Source of the DNA: Bacillota bacterium
Lineage (GTDB): Bacteria; Bacillota; Clostridia; Christensenellales; DTU072
Length of the DNA stretch: 64,000 nt
Direction of reading: 5' to 3'
Assembly (NCBI GenBank): GCA_023394875.1
Contig: JAEXAB010000001.1
Location: 310,001-374,000 of the forward strand
How positions within the stretch are numbered: the first letter of the stretch is position 1; each line of letters starts with the position of its first letter. Of this stretch, positions 25,648 through 35,400 are shown one piece after another. A program made the position numbers and the translations under genes. The notes under the pieces were generated by a model. That model was given only the letters and a program-made list of their open reading frames with translations, did no database searches and was not told the origin of the DNA.

Positions 25648-27177
25648 CTACTTGTTTTTTTGTTTTTGCAAGCCTAAAAATATGGGTCTTAGTCGTTTGT
25701 AACTCTTTCTGTATACGTCGTTATATATGTTTTGATAAATTTCGTGATTTACAGGGTTAGGCGTAAAAACTTTGGACTTTGTTACCATATTTTCTATGGC
25801 TTCCTCATAGCTAGAATACCTATTAAGCCCGATAAAAGTGCATATAGCAGCGCCCAGTCCGCTTGTTTCGTAGGTCTGCGCCCTATAAACAGGAAGATTA
25901 AACATATCGGCGGTAATTTGGCAAACCTCGTCGCTTTGCGCTCCGCCACCCGATACCGCCAACTGCGTTATGGGGGTTTTGCTCCTCTTTTCCAGACGAT
26001 TCTTGCCTTCCATCAAAGCAAAATTAATGCCTTCTATTATTGCCTTATACATATGTACAAAACCGTGCCTTTCGGTAAAGCCTATCATAGCGCCTCTGGC
26101 TTCGGGGCGTTTTAGGCTCGGCGACCAGTAGGGCTCTACGTATAACCCTTCACAACCCGGGGGAATGGCGCTTATCATAGCGTCCAGTTCTTTTTCATAG
26201 CTAATAGCCTCGGTTGCGCCTTTTCGCTTCATAAGTTCGTTTATAAACCAGGTAAGCATCCAATATCCGCGGAAAACCATAATTTCGGGATTGTATTTAT
26301 CCGGTATAACCGACGGATAAGCGGGCAAGAAAGTATCCGGTTCTACAAAGTCCGAAGTGGTAATTTGTATAGTTGCCGTAGTTCCGAAAGATATTGAGGC
26401 GGTATGGGGATGAATTGCTCCGGTGCCTACCGTTTCGCAACCCTTGTCGCTACCGGCGGCAATAACCGGCAAGCCTTCTTTAATGCCTGTCATTTTTGCA
26501 GCTTCGGCGGTAATGTTACCTAGTATACTTCCAGGTGGGACCAGGTCAAAGAGCTTGTCGTCTTTCATGGTAAACATCTTTCTTTGGAGATTATTTTTCT
26601 TCATCCAGGTTTTGTTCTTATAGTCAAAGGGCATATGGACTATCATAGAAGCTACGCTGTCCTTAATAACTCCGGTAAGGCGCATATTAAGAAAGGTGGA
26701 ATACTGGATATATTTATAGGTTCTTGCCCAAATTTCCGGCTCGCTTTCTTCAATCCAATTACATTTGGCTTCCTTCCTGTTTTTTTCCACAGCCTGGCTC
26801 ATCCCGGCAACGCCGAAAGCCATGCGGGAAAGTAAAGGTAATTTCGTTTCGCACTTTGCCGTTCTTTTGTCAAGCCATAAAATACACGGACGAAGAGGTT
26901 TGCCGTCTTTGTCAATACAAATACCAACGTCGCGCATTGAGGAAACCGAAACGCCAATTATTGTATCCCAAATATCAGCATTGCGTTCTTTAAGTTTTTG
27001 CGACGCCTCGCACAGTTTTTCCCAGTAAAGCTCGGGGTCCTGCTCGGCATAGCCGTCTTGTGTGGAATAATACGGCTCGAAAGTCATCTTGACTTTGTCG
27101 ATAAGATCGCCCTTATCGTTAAATAACATTGCTCTTGTGCTTTGTGTCCCGCAGTCGAAAGTAAGAATTATCCCCAT
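25648..27177 (-). CDS. FGGY-family carbohydrate kinase
   Basis: A 509-residue kinase of the glycerol/xylulose kinase family. The N-terminal phosphate loop is LTFDCGTQSTRAMLF; the second domain has SFGTTATIQ and AVSGGGAQSDEVCQITADMF, the C-terminal nucleotide-binding motif. It phosphorylates a sugar or polyol with ATP; glycerol, xylulose or a related compound is likely given the GlpA-like dehydrogenase upstream, but the substrate residues cannot be read with confidence. It lies 13 bases after the DUF1667 gene and 9 bases before the FAD oxidase gene. Confidence 0.9.
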   Translation of the reverse strand: MGIILTFDCGTQSTRAMLFNDKGDLIDKVKMTFEPYYSTQDGYAEQDPELYWEKLCEASQKLKERNADIWDTIIGVSVSSMRDVGICIDKDGKPLRPCILWLDKRTAKCETKLPLLSRMAFGVAGMSQAVEKNRKEAKCNWIEESEPEIWARTYKYIQYSTFLNMRLTGVIKDSVASMIVHMPFDYKNKTWMKKNNLQRKMFTMKDDKLFDLVPPGSILGNITAEAAKMTGIKEGLPVIAAGSDKGCETVGTGAIHPHTASISFGTTATIQITTSDFVEPDTFLPAYPSVIPDKYNPEIMVFRGYWMLTWFINELMKRKGATEAISYEKELDAMISAIPPGCEGLYVEPYWSPSLKRPEARGAMIGFTERHGFVHMYKAIIEGINFALMEGKNRLEKRSKTPITQLAVSGGGAQSDEVCQITADMFNLPVYRAQTYETSGLGAAICTFIGLNRYSSYEEAIENMVTKSKVFTPNPVNHEIYQNIYNDVYRKSYKRLRPIFLGLQKQKNK

Positions 27178-27190
27178 ATCATTTGCTCCT

Positions 27191-27553
27191 TTATTTAATA
27201 ACTCTGAACATGTCCGTGGTGATTATAACGTCTATTCCTGTGCCTAAAATGTCCTCTACTACAGTTTCTCCGATTTTTAATATTTTGTCAAGTTTGATTT
27301 TCCTTAAAACGTCCATCGCCTCAAGTATTTTTTCTTTGGGTAGTTCTCCTGCCGTCCTTACCGAAACAACGGGCAGCTTGTCAAAGCAGGTATTTACCGT
27401 GGTTGTCAGGCTACGCTTGGGACAAGTCAGTTCTTCGGTGGCAAACTTAATGCCTCTTGCGCATTTGTTGCCGACAACTGTTATTGTACCGTTGTTGTTT
27501 TCTGCCTCCAAATGACAGCCGTTGGGGCAGACTATGCAAATTAGCTTGGTCAT
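27191..27553 (-). CDS. DUF1667 protein
   Basis: A 120-residue DUF1667 protein. It has ICIVCPNGCHLEA near the N-terminus and NKCARGIKFATEELTCPKRS further on; these four cysteines probably bind a metal or an iron-sulfur centre. The family is almost always encoded next to GlpA-like dehydrogenases and FAD/NAD(P) oxidoreductases, as here, and is presumed to be an electron-transfer or assembly subunit. It overlaps the upstream gene by 4 bases. Confidence 0.88.
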   Translation of the reverse strand: MTKLICIVCPNGCHLEAENNNGTITVVGNKCARGIKFATEELTCPKRSLTTTVNTCFDKLPVVSVRTAGELPKEKILEAMDVLRKIKLDKILKIGETVVEDILGTGIDVIITTDMFRVIK

Positions 27554-28782
27554 TTCTGTTCCTCCAAAACAAACTCCACACTGTCGCTTTTGTTTAGCTT
27601 TAGGCTCAAACTGATTTTTTCCATTTCGGGCGGTTTAAGATTAGTATATTTCTTTTTGAAAATTTCCTCTCCGTTAACCGTTACGTGTAAGATAGCCTTT
27701 TCCATGTCCTTTTTACTGCGGAAATAAAAAGACACGTTTCCTTCTAAAGCGTTAATATCAAGCAACTGCGGCACAAGATACAGCATACCTTTTTGCTTTA
27801 GGGAAATAAGTTCCCTTGTCTTTTCTTTACCGACGTTTTTTCCCGCAGTCTCACTCACTTCGGACACGTAGTCTACTAGATCGTGCACGTGAAGGGCATT
27901 GCCTACGCTATATACGTTATTTATCTTCGTCATCATGTTTTGGTCGACAACAGGTCCTCTGGTGGTACAATCAATGGGTATATCCAAACTTTCGGCAAGC
28001 TCGTTTTCAGGAATCAGTCCTACAGACACAATTAAGGAATCGCATTCTATATTTTCCTGCGTACCTTCTATTGGGTTCATTCTTTCATCGACGCTCATTA
28101 CTTCCACTTTTTCCACTCTCTTGTCGCCGAATATCCTCGTAACAGTCTTGGATAAGTGCAAGGGTATGTCAAAGTCGTAAAGGCACTGCTGAATGTTTCT
28201 GGAAAGGCCGCTCGGGGTGGATTTCGCTTCATACACACCCAAAACTTTGGCTCCCTCTAAAGTAAGGCGCCTTGCCATAATAAGCCCTATATCGCCGCTG
28301 CCTAAAATAACGCATTTTTTGGTGGGAAGATAACCGCACAAATTTACAAAGTTTTGGGCAACTCCCGCCGTCATAACTCCCGCCGGTCTTGTGCCGTGTA
28401 TATTAACCTGTCTGGGCGTCCTTTCCCGACAGCCGTTGGCTAGTATAAGGCTATTTCCGTAATGGCTCTTTATACCTTCTTTGGACGTAGTGGTAATGAC
28501 AAATAAATCCTTTTCTTTTTTGATACTGATTACGAAATTGAGGGTTTTTACCTCAATATTATCTCTTTTTTCCACTTCGGAAATAAATCTGTCGGCGTAT
28601 TCGGGACCCGAAAGCTTCTCCCCAAAACGCAACACGCCGAAACCGTCGTGAATACATTGCTTAAGTATTCCGCCAAGCTTGTCTTCGCGTTCGATTATCA
28701 GGACTTTCTTTTCTTTATCTACGCTTAGCGCCGCCGCAAGACCGGCAGGGCCGCCGCCGATAACAATAGCAGAATATATCAT
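27550..28782 (-). CDS. NAD(P)/FAD-dependent oxidoreductase
   Basis: A 410-residue flavoprotein of the pyridine nucleotide-disulfide oxidoreductase fold. The FAD site is IVIGGGPAGLAAALSV and the NAD(P) site CVILGSGDIGLIMARRL. GNSLILANGCRERTPRQV and YSVGNALHVHDLVD are further family motifs. It lacks a redox-active CxxC disulfide. In this gene order (GlpA-like, this, DUF1667) it is presumed to pass electrons from the dehydrogenase to NAD(P) or ferredoxin. It lies 2 bases after the GlpA-like gene. Confidence 0.88.
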   Translation of the reverse strand: MIYSAIVIGGGPAGLAAALSVDKEKKVLIIEREDKLGGILKQCIHDGFGVLRFGEKLSGPEYADRFISEVEKRDNIEVKTLNFVISIKKEKDLFVITTTSKEGIKSHYGNSLILANGCRERTPRQVNIHGTRPAGVMTAGVAQNFVNLCGYLPTKKCVILGSGDIGLIMARRLTLEGAKVLGVYEAKSTPSGLSRNIQQCLYDFDIPLHLSKTVTRIFGDKRVEKVEVMSVDERMNPIEGTQENIECDSLIVSVGLIPENELAESLDIPIDCTTRGPVVDQNMMTKINNVYSVGNALHVHDLVDYVSEVSETAGKNVGKEKTRELISLKQKGMLYLVPQLLDINALEGNVSFYFRSKKDMEKAILHVTVNGEEIFKKKYTNLKPPEMEKISLSLKLNKSDSVEFVLEEQK

Positions 28783-28784
28783 CT

Positions 28785-30485
28785 TTACTCCTTTGACTTA
28801 CATAAAAGCAGTTCGCTTCCGCTTCCTTTTTTGGTAACTGAACAAACACTATTGCCCGTTTGCTCGGCTATTATTTTAGTAATAAGAGGAGAACAGAAGC
28901 CACCCTGACATCTGCCCATACCTGCGCGCACTCTGCGCTTAATTCCGTCAACTGTAGTGGCGGGTAGACAGGAATTTATTGCGTCTATTATTTCCCCTTT
29001 GGAAATCTGCTCGCAACGGCAAATAATTACGCCGTAATCGGGATTTTTTTCTATCAAAGCATTTCTTTCTTCTTCCGACATTTCCTTAACGCAAGGTATA
29101 CCTTCTCTTATGGGAGAAAATTCTTTGTTTTCTTGAACTGTCATAACTTTTGACAAAATTTCTACCGTCCATTTTGCTATATCCTGAGCGATAGCCGGAG
29201 CGGCGGTAATACCGGGCGATTGTATGCCGGCAGCCTGAATGAAGTTATTGATAACAGGGCTTTTTTCTACAATAAACATTTCTTCGTAAGTTGCCGCTCT
29301 CGTACCTGCAAAATAAGTTATTATGTCGCTTGCCTTGAGGTCAGGCGCTACCTGATGTTGCTTTTCATATACTGCCATCAAGCCTTCTCTGTCGGTAGAA
29401 TCGTCTTCTCTTTCGATTACTTCGTACGCGCTGGGGCCTATAAGTAGATTATCGTCAATAGTCTTAATAACTCCCCCGCCTTTGGTGTGGGAATTTCCTG
29501 AGCTTCCTAAAATAAATCTTCCCACAACGGTAGAGGTAAGGTTGGAAACTTTGCTGTCTATTACGCCCTCGATACCCTTTCTGGGATGAATGGTAAAGAA
29601 CCTATCCCCTGCCATTTCCGCAATTACGTCGGAGAATACGCCTGCGGCGTTAATAACCGTCTTCGGGTATATCTTTCCTCTGTTTGTGGTTACCGAAAGT
29701 ACCTTTTCCCCGTCGTTTTCTATAGCAGTTACCGCAGTGTTTAAGCAAACTTTTACTCCGTTACTTATTGCGTTTTCTGCCAAAGCAACCGTCATAAGAT
29801 AGGGGCTAACTATACCGGCTCCATAGCACATAAGAGCGCCGTACTTAAAGCCCGGGTGGGGTATCATCTCTGCAATTTCTTTATTATTAACATATTTTAT
29901 GGGTATATTATTTTTTCTCGCCCTCAGCTTTATTATGGGCATAACAAGTTTTTGCCAACGCTCGGTGAACAGTACGCATTGACCGCATTTTTTTATGGGC
30001 ACGTTCAATTCTTTACTCAAGGTATCGTAAAGTTTGTTACCGCGCATATTGTATTTTACTTTGTTGGAATTGGGGTTTAAGTCAATACCTGCATGAATCA
30101 TACCGTCGTTTCTGGAAGATTGGGCTATGGCTACGTCATATTCTTTTTCCAGCACCATAATATCTAGCTTATAGCGTGACAGCTCTCTAGCAATAGCGCA
30201 ACCGACTATACCGCCGCCTATTATTACTACGTCGGGAGTAAGTCCGTCATAAAGCTTGTCGGAAAATTTCGGCACGCGCATGGGCTTCGGAGTGTAATTT
30301 TTTAACTTGATATTATTAATTACTCCTCGGGAATTTTTGCTGACGGCAAGCCTTCCCGCCTCTACAATATCGGAATAATTATCCATTTCCCCTTCCAGCA
30401 AAACACCGCCGTTTTTTTCGGAAACTGCAATATTGCTATAACCTGCTTTCGTCAATTTTCGCACTATTTCGTCAATATCTACCAT
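28785..30485 (-). CDS. GlpA-like FAD dehydrogenase with BFD-type domain
   Basis: A 566-residue flavoprotein related to anaerobic glycerol-3-phosphate dehydrogenase GlpA. Residues about 1-65 look like a small BON-type domain (GGVLLEGEMDNYSDIVEAGR). Residues about 80-450 are a DAO-type FAD domain with DVVIIGGGIVGCAIARELSR and SRNDGMIHAG. The C-terminal end is a BFD-like [2Fe-2S] domain with CRCEQI and GRCQGGFCSP. It probably oxidises a polyol phosphate such as glycerol 3-phosphate. First gene of its operon; the predicted transcription start is only about 3 bases before the ATG. Confidence 0.87.
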   Translation of the reverse strand: MVDIDEIVRKLTKAGYSNIAVSEKNGGVLLEGEMDNYSDIVEAGRLAVSKNSRGVINNIKLKNYTPKPMRVPKFSDKLYDGLTPDVVIIGGGIVGCAIARELSRYKLDIMVLEKEYDVAIAQSSRNDGMIHAGIDLNPNSNKVKYNMRGNKLYDTLSKELNVPIKKCGQCVLFTERWQKLVMPIIKLRARKNNIPIKYVNNKEIAEMIPHPGFKYGALMCYGAGIVSPYLMTVALAENAISNGVKVCLNTAVTAIENDGEKVLSVTTNRGKIYPKTVINAAGVFSDVIAEMAGDRFFTIHPRKGIEGVIDSKVSNLTSTVVGRFILGSSGNSHTKGGGVIKTIDDNLLIGPSAYEVIEREDDSTDREGLMAVYEKQHQVAPDLKASDIITYFAGTRAATYEEMFIVEKSPVINNFIQAAGIQSPGITAAPAIAQDIAKWTVEILSKVMTVQENKEFSPIREGIPCVKEMSEEERNALIEKNPDYGVIICRCEQISKGEIIDAINSCLPATTVDGIKRRVRAGMGRCQGGFCSPLITKIIAEQTGNSVCSVTKKGSGSELLLCKSKE

Positions 30486-30494
30486 AATATCTTA

Positions 30495-30523
30495 ATTATA
30501 ACATGGCAAAAAATGACTGTAAA
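30495..30523 (-). promoter_or_regulatory. Sigma-A promoter of the GlpA-like operon
   Basis: On the minus strand TTTACA (30518-30523) and a perfect TATAAT (30495-30500) are 17 bases apart. Transcription would begin near 30488, almost at the ATG (30483-30485), which has no Shine-Dalgarno site. This suggests a leaderless or nearly leaderless mRNA. Confidence 0.6.
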
Positions 30524-30583
30524 TACACAGTTTTTTGAAAATGTAGATTATCGCCTTTTTATGTGTAAACTAGTCAAAATAGA

Positions 30584-32347
30584 CTAAAATATGTCAATGT
30601 CGGTAAATTTCCTATATTTCCCTATGGGTCTAAATGCCCATTTTGCGTACAAAACAACGTTTTTATCGGGCATATTATTAAGGCTTATTAATTTGCTGTT
30701 TAAGGTATCCTCAAGGTACCAACCGTCGAATATAAGGGAGCCGAATTTTGCAGATGGAATGTCAATTTCTATACCTGCGCTACCGATTATAGGGGCAATT
30801 TCATAGCCTATTATGTTGGTTACAAAACTGATTTTATAAGTCTTGCTGCGGTATATTACAATGAAAATAGTAAAGGCAAGGAGAGCTAATAAACAAACAA
30901 TCAGTCCGATTATCCAGTACATTTGATAATCGTCGGCGTATATAACAAACATACCAAAGTTTTCGGGGCGGAAAACAATTTCATTTTGACTGTTTGTGGA
31001 AAACTCAATAGGCTTACCCGTTCCGTTTTCGTTATAATATAGGCGCAAATTCCTACCCTCGGGCGGTGTTATTACTATGGTTGTTCCTTCGGGTATGGAA
31101 AGAATTTCTCCTTCATAAATTAACGATACGGTATAGACTTCGGCTATCTTCCTGAAGATGTTTTCGCCTGTCTTTATGGTAGCGGAATTGTTTCTTGCTA
31201 CTACGACATCGGCTCCGTATAAAAACCCTTCCTGGCTAATCAAAGTAACCTTAAAACCTTCGTTTTGCACCGAAACAACGGGGCTTAGGATATTAATTTT
31301 TACGGTTACCACGTCGGCGGGCAGATAGTTTCCTGTGCCTATTGTGGTAATCTTAACGGTATAATTGCCTACGTCGGTAAATTTATTACTGCCTAGCTGG
31401 TTGTTGATGATAAAAACGGCGTTGCGGTCTTCCTCTCCGTCCACACTATAGGGTATTACTAGGGGAGTACCGTCGTATCTTCTCTTATAGGAGTTCTTTT
31501 CCACGTTAATAACGCTTTTTGCCTTATAAATAATTAATTCGGCGTAAAGGTTGTTTTTATCCATTTCGTATTCGCCGTTAAAAAGCTTATAATTATTTTT
31601 GTTATAATCAATTATCGCCGTAACTCTGTAACGACCCACGTTCTGGGCAAGATTACTTTGATACCTGATACTTACCGTACTCGGAATATTGCCCGAAACA
31701 CTAAGGCTTTTTGCCTCGCCGTCATAAATAAACGTCCTGTCCTCAAAAACTATCCCGCTAATATCAATAATAGCCTTTTCAATGAGCAGCGTTGCATAAA
31801 GGGTTCCGCCGTCGATTACGTAATTGCCGCTCGGGCAAGTAAAAACGGCGCTGACTAAGTATTGCCCTGCTTGAGACTGGTTATTTGATACGTAGCTTAC
31901 TTCTATTTCATCGGGAAGATATCCTTCTATCTCCACGCTTTTTACGGTGCCGTCGTAAGTGAAAGTTTTGTTTTCAAAAAACAAATCCCTCGTGTCAAAA
32001 ACCGCGGGGACTATGTTATAAGTTCCGCTTATTACCCGAATATCATAAGAAGGCAAATCATCATAAAGAATTGTTATTTCGTATTCTCCTACGTCGCCGC
32101 CCTCTTCTTTTATTAGTCTTATGTTTAGTTCTTCTATTTCGCTTGGACTAAGGCTAACTCCATTTATTGTATAGTCAAGCTCAACTAAATTATCTCCGTA
32201 AACTTGGGTTTTGTCGTTGGCAGTAATGATTACTTCACTTTCATCGGCAAAAGCATCAACGCTATTTTCCATAGAAAAAACTACTCCGAAAAATGCGCCT
32301 AATACTAACGCCAGAGCGAAAAATATGTAAGAAACTTTCTTCGACAC
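30584..32347 (-). CDS. Single-pass membrane protein with MBG-type repeats and InlB-like C-terminus
   Basis: A 587-residue protein starting at GTG, with AGGGAG 6-7 bases upstream. Residues 1-35 are a signal peptide. Residues about 40-355 hold four Ig-like repeats of MBG type: the first has TQVYGDNLVELDYTINGVSL, the second and third share ENKTFTYDGTVKSV / EDRTFIYDGEAKSL, the fourth is shorter. Residues about 355-474 are a membrane-proximal domain ending FGMFVIYADD. A membrane helix (YWIIGLIVCLLALLAFTIF) spans about 476-498. The last 80 residues resemble an InlB B-repeat (FDGWYLED...VVLYAKWAF), placed by simple topology inside the cell. It lies 55 bp downstream of the giant gene and may anchor or handle its product. 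Confidence 0.8.
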   Translation of the reverse strand: MSKKVSYIFFALALVLGAFFGVVFSMENSVDAFADESEVIITANDKTQVYGDNLVELDYTINGVSLSPSEIEELNIRLIKEEGGDVGEYEITILYDDLPSYDIRVISGTYNIVPAVFDTRDLFFENKTFTYDGTVKSVEIEGYLPDEIEVSYVSNNQSQAGQYLVSAVFTCPSGNYVIDGGTLYATLLIEKAIIDISGIVFEDRTFIYDGEAKSLSVSGNIPSTVSIRYQSNLAQNVGRYRVTAIIDYNKNNYKLFNGEYEMDKNNLYAELIIYKAKSVINVEKNSYKRRYDGTPLVIPYSVDGEEDRNAVFIINNQLGSNKFTDVGNYTVKITTIGTGNYLPADVVTVKINILSPVVSVQNEGFKVTLISQEGFLYGADVVVARNNSATIKTGENIFRKIAEVYTVSLIYEGEILSIPEGTTIVITPPEGRNLRLYYNENGTGKPIEFSTNSQNEIVFRPENFGMFVIYADDYQMYWIIGLIVCLLALLAFTIFIVIYRSKTYKISFVTNIIGYEIAPIIGSAGIEIDIPSAKFGSLIFDGWYLEDTLNSKLISLNNMPDKNVVLYAKWAFRPIGKYRKFTDIDIF

Positions 32348-32354
32348 AATATCT

Positions 32355-32395
32355 CCCTTATGCTTTTTCCCCCCGCCAAAAGGCGAGGGGAAAGA
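32355..32395 (-). other. Strong hairpin between giant gene and membrane-protein gene
   Basis: On the minus strand CCCCTCGCC and GGCGGGGGG pair around a TTTT loop, extended by CTTT/AAAAG. No T run follows, so it is not a classical terminator. It lies in the 55-bp gap before the GTG of the membrane protein and could stabilise the giant message or lower expression of the downstream gene. Confidence 0.5.
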
Positions 32396-32402
32396 GTTGT
32401 TG

Positions 32403-35400
32403 TTATTTACTAGCTATATAGATATAGGTGTAAAGTACGAAGGTCTTAGGCGTCATACCTTGCTGCGCATAATTTCCGTTATAGATTGTTTCGGCATCGG
32501 TAGTGGTACCCATAGTTATTGAGAAGGTTGTTTCCACAAGGTATCTTGTACCAATCTGCGCCATGGTGTTGATTGCCGTAAAGTCGCCTATATTTATTCT
32601 GGTTTGACCGTTCATACGATAAACAGTGCTGTTATACCACGGTAGGTACGTTGCCGCAGATGAATTAAACGTTGAATAATCGGTACCTATCGTCCAGTTA
32701 ACTCCCGGTATAGTCGTGTCCGTCTTAACAGAGAATACATAATTCATTTGGAACAAAGGTAGGTTCCTCAAGTTGAACATAGCACCTTGAGATATATAAA
32801 GGGTAGGTATGTTCTGTGTACCCTGAGTTCCTGCTTGCCAATAGTAATTGCTGGTTGCCGTCTGCTTAGCGTCGTCGTCATAGCGGTAGCCTTTTTCCAG
32901 CAATACGCCGGAGTTCTTATAGGATACTTCGTTTTCATCCACTGTCTCGTCGGAGTTGGGTACATACAGATAGTGTTTGTTGCTTACAGCATCGGAGACG
33001 TAGAAGGATCTTGCCCCTGTTTCGTCTTTCTTGAATATGCTTGCCACTAAGCCTCTGCTCAACGGGTCAATATAGTGGACTATTGAAGAATCATAACCCG
33101 AAATAATTATTTCTCCGCCTATTGCAGTTGTGGAAGCAGGATACGCCCTTCTGCCTACCGCTCTCCAAGAGAGTATGCCTATCTGATATTCATTGACTAA
33201 CTGGTTGTCGTTATCGTCCAGACCGAAGTCAAGGTTCTGTAATGATGCGGGACTAAAGGCGTTGGTATATACTTCTCTTTGTGAAAGCTCTCCGCTTGCT
33301 ACGGTATCGAACCTTTCCTCATCGACTGGTTTTACCAGTTTGTAGTACTCAACAGGTATATAGTCGTTGTTGTCGGTAGAGAACAAGTTGTAAGACGTAG
33401 ACATACCGAAGTATTGGATTAAGTTTTCGGGTAGCGCATACGTTGTGCCTTTAGGTATACTTAGTAAGCCGGGTACGTTACTGTTAATCCAGCTTCTTGT
33501 GGAAGTATTGGACAGCTTCCAACGGAAGGTTTGTCCGCCCTTTCCACCCAAAGTAATGGTAGCGTACTGAGCTGCCTTATCGCCGAACGCCACCGCGCCG
33601 AAGTACCACTTGTTATAGTTATTCCTATAGGTACCGCCGCCGTTTATGTTGGTTATCAAGGTTTCTTTGGCTACGCCGTTTACTTTATAATGGACTCTAT
33701 AGCCATAGCTTGCGTCATAGACAGGATGTCCGTTTTCTTCGTTGTATACCACTTCGATATAGAAGTCAGGGTTGTTAACCTCGGTTAGACTGCTTATCTT
33801 AGGTAACAATATGATATCATCAGGACCATAAGGCGTGGTGCTGATAAAGGCGTCTACAGCTCCTTCGGTGTCGAAGAACAGCCACGGGTCAACGGCAAAC
33901 GTCTTGGTGTAGAGTTGGTCGTCAAGGCTCATTGTAAAGGAAGTTTTCCTCTCGGTGTCGTTAAAGTAAACGGTTATTTTGCCTTGACTTGCGCCCGACC
34001 AAAGAGCTCCTGAATTATACTTGTTGCATGTTGCTAAGAAGGCGTTAATAGCCGCGCTGTTATTAGGCACCTTCATCATAGCGTTGAACTGCTCGTAGCC
34101 TAGTTTGGTCGTGGTATAAATCATCACGTCATCGGGCATCTTCAAGCCGCCTAACTGAATGAAGTAATAAGGGTCAAGTATTCTCCAGTTGTTGATGTCG
34201 TCGTCATATTCTATCGCGCCGTCAACTATTGCGTTTTTATACCTATCTGCCGACTCGTCGGAAACAAGGTCGTTTAGAATGCTTCTGAAGTAGGTGTCAT
34301 AGCTTATTTCATATCCGTCTTCGTTAATCGGATTTGCAAACACAATATATTCCTCGGTAAGATTGAACATAATCTGAGCGTTTTGTTGTCCTTTTGCGCC
34401 CAAACCGTAGCCGGGGATAACCATATTGAATCTAGCTTTGCCGCCCTTGTAGTTTAGTCCTTGAGTGGTGTCTAGAGTAAAGCTCATTTGTACTGCGTTG
34501 TTATACGCTTTGCCTCTGCTGTCTACTCCGTTGGTTTCTTCGGCGGATAAGATATACTTACCGCTCGATTCGGCTATCTGGTTGAGGGTGTAGTAAATAG
34601 GATCGTTGAAGTCTTCAAAGTACACGCCGAATACTAAGGAAGTTGAACTGCTGAAGTGTTGGGCAATTAGCTTACTTTCTATATTGGATTGTCCGATATA
34701 GTCGTATACGCTTATTGTGGTACCAAGTCCGATTGTGCCGTCTTTAAGAACGTTGGGAGTAAAGCCGTAGAAGCCTCTTGATACGTCAACTTTTCTACTT
34801 AATATCTTGACGGGGTATAGCAGCATTTGATATGAATTGCCGCTTCCGATACTTACTTCTACTTCGCCGGAACCACCTGAGTATCTCCAGAACATATCGG
34901 CATCGTAGAACTTGACGCCAAGTTTGTATTCTCCCTGTTCGGTTGCTAAGTTGTAGTTGATATAGTACTTGCCGCCTTCGGCATAGCCGGGCAGAGAACC
35001 GAACAACACGTCAAACTCCGTTCTCTCAAACTTTAGGACGGTATCATACTGACCGCCTGCCAAATAACCTTGCTGCGTTAAGGCATTAAAGCCCGAATCG
35101 GAATTGACGTACTTGACAAACGGGTCAAACTCAAAGCCCTTTACTGTGGTAGTTGTGTTGCCCGAACCAACGGTAATGTTCTTGAAGTTCGGAGCGTTAG
35201 TAGCGTTAAAGCCAAAGTCGCTTATGGTACGGTTGACATAAACAATCGGTATACTGAATTTCTGAACGCCCGCGTACAAGGTTTCGTCTGAGTTACCAAA
35301 GGTAGCCACTAGCTTGCCTGCGCCGCCGCCGTAATTAATCTTGCCGCCCGACCTTCTCAGCTCTGCGCTCAAAATTGCGCCGCTTCCGCTTACCGAAGTA

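Noticed and set aside
30571..30586. TAGTC/GACTA inverted repeat as a terminator after the membrane-protein gene
   Set aside because: The stem is only 5 bp, AT-rich, overlaps the stop codon and has no T run.
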